A stretch of DNA of 64,000 nucleotides from contig JAFKNA010000005.1 in NCBI GenBank assembly GCA_017305135.1, forward strand, positions 62,001 to 126,000. The letters run 5' to 3'. The notes beneath the pieces are model-generated. The model searched no databases and had not been told where the DNA came from. It was given only the letters and a program-made list of their open reading frames with translations. Position numbers and translations under genes: made by a program. Each line of letters begins with the position of its first letter. The first letter of the stretch is position 1. Of the stretch, positions 60,025 to 64,000 are shown in pieces. Source of the DNA: Lysobacterales bacterium. Lineage in GTDB: Bacteria > Pseudomonadota > Gammaproteobacteria > Xanthomonadales > Rhodanobacteraceae.

Positions 60025-61593
60025 TTATCGCACGGCGATTTCGTAGGGAATCTGCCGGAACCCGATGCCATGGCGCTTCAGCGTAGCCGGCTGCAAGCGC
60101 GTCGCTTCGCCATAGACGAGCCAGCGGCCGGCGTGAGCGGGAGCCAATGCACGCAACTGTTCCCAGACCGCGTGCGTCAGCACGTTGCCGCCTTGCGGTC
60201 GCCTGTCGCCGAGGATGCCGTTGTAGAGCAGCGCGATGGCGGTATCGCCGTGGATACCGAGCAGCGGCGAAGCCTTGTTTCCCTCTCCGGCGTTCCGGCA
60301 GCCCGCAGCGGGTCCGGCGCGCAGCGGAGTGTGGGTTTCCAAAAACCACAGGTACGCGGCCAGCGGTGCGAAGCGCACCGAGGGCGCGATGCGGCCATCG
60401 TCCTGGAACACGGGTTCGCCCAGGCGCATGAAGCGGAAGCCGCCACCGCCCTTCCAGCCGACGCCTTGCGAAATGCCACCCTGCTCGCCTTCGACCACCT
60501 TCGCCAGGCGCGGCAGGCAATGCGTGGCCGCGTGTTCGCCCATTTCGACACCGATCCAACGGCGGCCCATCTTGTGCGCCACGGCAGCGGTGGTGCCCGA
60601 GCCGAGGAAGCTGTCGAGGACGAGGTCGTTGGGGTTGGTGGCGATTTGGAGGATGCGTTGGAGCAGGCGTTCGGGTTTTGGAGTGGAAAATGGTGTTTCA
60701 CCGGGAAATAACCCAACAAGCTCAGCCTTTGCCTGACCATTGGTACCGGCCTCATCGTATGGCCAATACGTAATCGGCACCAGTCCGGCCTGAACTTCTG
60801 CCAAGAATTTCTTTACTCGTGGCGCATTACTTCCGTCTGCACCAAACCAAATGCGATTATCCGCAACCATCTCCGCGAAGCGTTCTTCCGTGTAGAGCCA
60901 GCAACGGCCCGCAGGCGGATCAATCGTTCTTCCTGACGGAGTTGTCACCGTAAAAAACTGTGCCTGCCTCCGGCCCTTTTCAGCCTTGGCGTGGGCGGGC
61001 AGAGACGCCCAGTTGCCGCGCGGGTCGCCGTCCGGGTTGGTGTAACGCTCCAGCTGGGCTTCGGACACCGGAAGCATGTTCCTTACTTCTTTCCATACCT
61101 CTCGATTCTTCGCGAACAATAATAGATGATCATGTACGGCAGAAATATCCGTCCTGTTCTCACGTGTGTGGGTTTTCTGCCAGAATACGTTCGCGACGAA
61201 ATTCCCACGCCCAAACACCTCGTCCATGATGATCTTGAGGTAATGCGCTTCGTTGTCGTCGATCGTCACCCAGATGCTGCCATCCTCGGCCAGCAGATCG
61301 CGCAGCAGCACCAGCCGCGGATACATCATCGACAGCCATTGGCTGTGTTCGAGGTTGTCGTCGTAGTGCTCGAAGGCGCTGCGGGTGTTGTACGGCGGGT
61401 CGATGAACACGCATTTGACGCGTCCGGCGTAGAGCGGCAGCAGGCCCTTCAGCGCGTCGAGATTGTCGCCCTGGATGAGCAGGTTCCCCGATCCGGCGTC
61501 GCCCACCTCGTCCACCACTTCGAGCAGGCGGTAGGGCACCCGGCCCGCCGCGAGCCGCGCGCGGCGATCGCCCAGCCAGCTCAGATCGGGCAT
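60025..61593 (-). CDS. Type III DNA methyltransferase, Mod subunit (beta-class)
   Basis: 522 residues. The catalytic motif IV is FIDPPYNTRSAFEHYDDN (DPPY at residues 65-68). The SAM motif I is LDSFLGSGTTAAVAHKMGRR, about residues 327-345. This order (IV before I) is the beta-class, N6-adenine type used by type III Mod. The middle (roughly residues 130-300, nucleotides 60690-61200) is noticeably more AT-rich than the rest and is where the target-recognition domain lies. Mod modifies one strand of the site and guides Res. DUF433, DUF5615 and res follow on the same strand. Start ATG 61593 has GGGGCAGGTC before it. Confidence 0.93.
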   Translation of the reverse strand: MPDLSWLGDRRARLAAGRVPYRLLEVVDEVGDAGSGNLLIQGDNLDALKGLLPLYAGRVKCVFIDPPYNTRSAFEHYDDNLEHSQWLSMMYPRLVLLRDLLAEDGSIWVTIDDNEAHYLKIIMDEVFGRGNFVANVFWQKTHTRENRTDISAVHDHLLLFAKNREVWKEVRNMLPVSEAQLERYTNPDGDPRGNWASLPAHAKAEKGRRQAQFFTVTTPSGRTIDPPAGRCWLYTEERFAEMVADNRIWFGADGSNAPRVKKFLAEVQAGLVPITYWPYDEAGTNGQAKAELVGLFPGETPFSTPKPERLLQRILQIATNPNDLVLDSFLGSGTTAAVAHKMGRRWIGVEMGEHAATHCLPRLAKVVEGEQGGISQGVGWKGGGGFRFMRLGEPVFQDDGRIAPSVRFAPLAAYLWFLETHTPLRAGPAAGCRNAGEGNKASPLLGIHGDTAIALLYNGILGDRRPQGGNVLTHAVWEQLRALAPAHAGRWLVYGEATRLQPATLKRHGIGFRQIPYEIAVR

Positions 61594-61944
61594 GACCTGC
61601 CCCTTGCGTGGTGCCTCATGGTTCCCCCGGCAGCGTATCGGCGACCGCGTACATTACCGCAAGCCTGCGACCTCGCAGGCGGGACACAAGCCACGGCGCG
61701 CCACCGGCGGCAGGCGCGACAGCACCAGGGCTTGCTCGTTCGACAGAATCGCAGGCCGCCGGCCCGCATGCGGCCGGGAGGGCCGCGCTCCCGTTCGCGA
61801 GATTCCTGCCCGGGTCGCCCCCAGGTGCGCCCCTGCGTGTTGCGTGATGCGGCAGGTACGACTTCGATGGCCCGACGCGCTAGGATTCGAGACCAGCGCG
61901 ACGAGGCAGGGCCATTGCCCGCCCGCGCAGCAGACGGGGGAAAC
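61594..61944. other. Non-coding 351 bp between divergent mod and luxE-like genes
   Basis: This stretch must hold both promoters. CCGGCCCGCATGCGGCCGGG (61769-61788) is a GC palindrome. A frame crosses it in continuity with the luxE-like gene but shows no conserved residues. I see no clear -35/-10 pair and no RAYT-type repeat. Confidence 0.4.
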
Positions 61945-63117
61945 ATGAATCAAGGCAACCAGCCCGCCGTGCCCGATCCGGCACGCCTCGGCCATGTGCA
62001 GGCCTTGTGTGACCTTGCCGCGCCCTATGCGCACGGCGACGAGGCCGACGCGCTGTTCATGGCGGCGATGAACGAGATCATCGCCTGGCACCGTGAACGC
62101 AACGGCTTCTACGCACGCCTGCTCGAGCAGCGCGGATGGACGGATCGCCGCGTGGAGTCGCTGGATGACTACATCGCGCTCCCCGGCATCCACGCCAACT
62201 TCTTCAAGACGCACGAGATCCGCTCGATCGACGCCGACGAGGTGGCGCTGCACCTGACCTCGTCCGGCACCACCGGGCAGAAGTCGCAGATGTTCTTCGA
62301 TGCCTGGTCGATCGGCGCCGGCCAGCAGATGGTGGAGAAGATCTACCGGCATTACGGCTGGATCAGCGAGGCTCCAGTCAACTACCTGTTGTTCAACTAC
62401 GAACCGCTCAGCGACTGGAAGGTCGGCACCAGCTGGACGTCCAACTCGCTGACCCGCTTCGCGCCCGTCAACGACCTCCGCTACGCGCTGCGCCGCACCG
62501 GTGGCGGCGGCCACGAGTTCGACGTGTTCGGCGCCATCCGCAGCCTGCAGGAATACGCCGAGGCCGGCTTGCCGGTGCGCATCTTCGGCTTCCCGGCCTT
62601 CGTCAACGCGACGCTCGAGCGCATGCAGGCACTCGGCCTGCCGCCGCTGGCCCTGGCGCCAGGCTCCATGACCTTCTTCGGCGGCGGCTGGAAGGGCCAG
62701 GCCGACAAGGCGATTCCGAAATCCGACCTGCAGGCGCGCATCGAGGCGCAGCTTGGCATCGCCAACGCGCTGATCCGCGACGGCTTCGGCTCGGTCGAGC
62801 ACAGCGTGCCCTACATCGAATGCGCGCGGCACCGCTTCCATGTGCCGGTGTGGTCCCGGGTGGTGATCCGCGACGTGGCGACGCTCGAGCCGCTCCCGGC
62901 CGGCGAACCGGGCTTCCTCAACTTCATCTCCGCCTATGTGACCTCGGCGCCGACGCACAGCGTCATCATGGGCGACCTCGCCGCCTGGCACCCGGGCAGT
63001 GCCTGCGGCTGCGGCCTCGATGCGCCCTGGTTCGACCTGATCGGCCGCGCCGGCCAGGGCAAGAACCGGAGCTGCGCGGTGGCCGCGGCGGAACTCCTCA
63101 AGGGGAATGCGGCATGA
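61945..63117 (+). CDS. LuxE-like acyl-protein synthetase (ANL superfamily)
   Basis: 390 residues from ATG 61945 (GACGGGGGAAAC before it). Conserved: FYARLLEQRGWTDRRVESLD, the AMP-binding loop HLTSSGTTGQKSQMFFD, FGGGWKGQ, RDGFGSVEHSVPYIEC and HSVIMGDLAAWHPGSACGCG (a CxC-type cysteine motif seen in LuxE). LuxE activates a fatty acid with ATP and passes it to LuxC. The stop overlaps the LuxC-like start as ATGA. No luxAB luciferase genes are visible, so a non-bioluminescent role, such as aldehyde or alcohol production for a lipid or cell-surface product, is likely. The acid substrate is unknown. Confidence 0.85.
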   Translation: MNQGNQPAVPDPARLGHVQALCDLAAPYAHGDEADALFMAAMNEIIAWHRERNGFYARLLEQRGWTDRRVESLDDYIALPGIHANFFKTHEIRSIDADEVALHLTSSGTTGQKSQMFFDAWSIGAGQQMVEKIYRHYGWISEAPVNYLLFNYEPLSDWKVGTSWTSNSLTRFAPVNDLRYALRRTGGGGHEFDVFGAIRSLQEYAEAGLPVRIFGFPAFVNATLERMQALGLPPLALAPGSMTFFGGGWKGQADKAIPKSDLQARIEAQLGIANALIRDGFGSVEHSVPYIECARHRFHVPVWSRVVIRDVATLEPLPAGEPGFLNFISAYVTSAPTHSVIMGDLAAWHPGSACGCGLDAPWFDLIGRAGQGKNRSCAVAAAELLKGNAA

Positions 63118-64000
63118 GCTGGCAGCGACCCGATCCCGCGACGCCGCACCTGTGGCAGGGCGAATGGCTGGACGATGCCGCGCTCGATACGCGCCTGGCG
63201 GCGCTGGTGGAGGCGCTGCCGGCGGATCTGGCCCGCCCGGTGCCGCAGGAGGCGCTGCTGCGCGCCGCGGATGCGCTGTCCACACGCATCGCGGAGGGCG
63301 CGGGCCGCGACGAGGACACCGTCGCGGCCTTGCTGGCGACCCTGCAGGAAGATCCCGCGACCGACGAATCGGACGCCCGCGGCATGCTGGCGACGCTCGC
63401 CGCGCACCTCGCGCGCGAGGCGCTGGAGACCAAGCTGCGGCGCGAACTCGGCGGCCTGGAGCCGCACACGCCGCGGCGCATCGATGGCGACGACGCCTTC
63501 GAGGCCTGGGCGCCGCTCGGCCTGCTGGTGCACGTCGCGCCGGGCAACGTGCCGACCGTCGCGCCGCTGTCGGTGATCGAGGGCCTGCTCGCCGGCAATC
63601 TCAACGTGCTGAAGGCCAGCAGCCACGTGCCGCCCTTTGCCCAGCAGATCCTGGCCGCGCTGGTCGCGCTCGACGACAGCGGCACGCTGGCGCCCTTCAT
63701 CAGCGTGGTCGCGGTACCCTCGCGCGAGATCGACCGCCTCGCGCCGCTGTTCGCGCTCGCCGACGGCATCGCCGTGTGGGGCGGCGAAGCGGCCGTCGCG
63801 GCAATCGCCGACCTCGCCCCGGCCGGCTGCCGGGTGGTCGACTGGGGTCACAAGATCTCCTTCGCCTACCTCGCCGCCGAGTGCCTCGACGACGAGGCGG
63901 TCCTCGAAGCCGCCGCGCACGACGCCTGCCTGATCGAGCAGCAAGCCTGTTCCAGCCCGCAGACGCTGTACGTCGAAGTGGCGGATCGTGAGGCGCTGTT
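63114..64000 (+). CDS. LuxC-like acyl-CoA/acyl-protein reductase, cut by window edge
   Basis: About 296 residues to the edge, from ATG 63114, which overlaps the luxE-like stop. APLGLLVHVAPGNVPTVAPL, then LLAGNLNVLKASSH is the NADPH/substrate region. IEQQACSSPQTLYVEV carries the catalytic Cys279. LuxC reduces an activated acyl group to aldehyde, taking it from LuxE. The coupled pair therefore forms a fatty-acid reductase. The C-terminus and any third partner (thioesterase-like) lie outside the window. Confidence 0.88.
   Translation, partial: MSWQRPDPATPHLWQGEWLDDAALDTRLAALVEALPADLARPVPQEALLRAADALSTRIAEGAGRDEDTVAALLATLQEDPATDESDARGMLATLAAHLAREALETKLRRELGGLEPHTPRRIDGDDAFEAWAPLGLLVHVAPGNVPTVAPLSVIEGLLAGNLNVLKASSHVPPFAQQILAALVALDDSGTLAPFISVVAVPSREIDRLAPLFALADGIAVWGGEAAVAAIADLAPAGCRVVDWGHKISFAYLAAECLDDEAVLEAAAHDACLIEQQACSSPQTLYVEVADREAL

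Noticed and set aside
61945..64000. Bioluminescence operon
   Set aside because: Only LuxE- and LuxC-like genes are present. No luciferase subunits or luxD-like gene are in the window.

Overview
The window is high-GC, densely coded chromosomal DNA. It most resembles a gammaproteobacterium of the Lysobacterales/Xanthomonadales, possibly of the Rhodanobacteraceae/Dokdonella kind. The support is lptD-surA-pdxA and rsmA (a gammaproteobacterial outer-membrane cluster), ubiquinone hydroxylases, a homogentisate operon next to kynA, a SAH riboswitch before ahcY, large secreted proteases, and many short intergenic palindromes of types common in xanthomonads (GTAGGAGC heads, GGGAATCGGGAATC tracts). The species cannot be fixed from sequence alone.

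Layout. 1-1.3 kb: the end of a P1-family peptidase gene, coupled to a small secreted protein. 1.3-10 kb is an accessory stretch: a VapBC-like pair, a REP-associated tyrosine transposase (RAYT), an alkylsulfatase, a large subtilisin-like protease and a Uma2 nuclease-like protein, with at least six loci of one palindromic repeat (core GGGGTCAGAGAACATTTC) between them. 10-15 kb: a secreted alpha/beta hydrolase and two coupled ubiquinone hydroxylases. 15.4-17.6 kb: a candidate BtuM-type B12 transporter, a PduO-type adenosyltransferase and a histone-deacetylase-like hydrolase. 17.7-25.8 kb: lptD-surA-pdxA and rsmA, split by a LysR/YeiH divergent pair. 25.9-26.4 kb: tRNA-Phe(GAA) followed by three tandem ~160-bp repeats, each starting with the 3' end of the tRNA.

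27-36 kb is an aromatic amino-acid catabolism region. hppD, hmgA, fahA and maiA run on the minus strand, with a divergent MarR regulator, a POT peptide transporter and kynA. A two-gene toxin-antitoxin-like pair sits between hppD and hmgA. 36-39.7 kb encodes the E1-alpha, E1-beta and E2 subunits of a 2-oxo-acid dehydrogenase. 39.9-45.8 kb holds two lipoproteins (one an M23 peptidase), a GlcD-like FAD dehydrogenase and a secreted HEXXH metalloprotease. 46-56 kb carries the methyl cycle (metK; ahcY behind a SAH riboswitch), ppc, a beta-lactamase-fold serine hydrolase and a DUF411 protein.

56-61.6 kb is a defence locus on the minus strand: a type III restriction-modification operon, mod then res, with a DUF433/DUF5615 toxin-antitoxin pair inserted between the two subunits. 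The last three genes are joined by 4-bp stop/start overlaps. The window ends in a coupled luxE-like/luxC-like pair with no luciferase genes visible.

Most interesting points: the tRNA-Phe 3'-end repeat array, which resembles the E. coli tyrT/rtT arrangement; the toxin-antitoxin pair nested in the type III R-M operon, together with an AT-richer recognition-domain patch in mod; the RAYT and its locally clustered palindromes; and the toxin-antitoxin-like pair inside the homogentisate operon.
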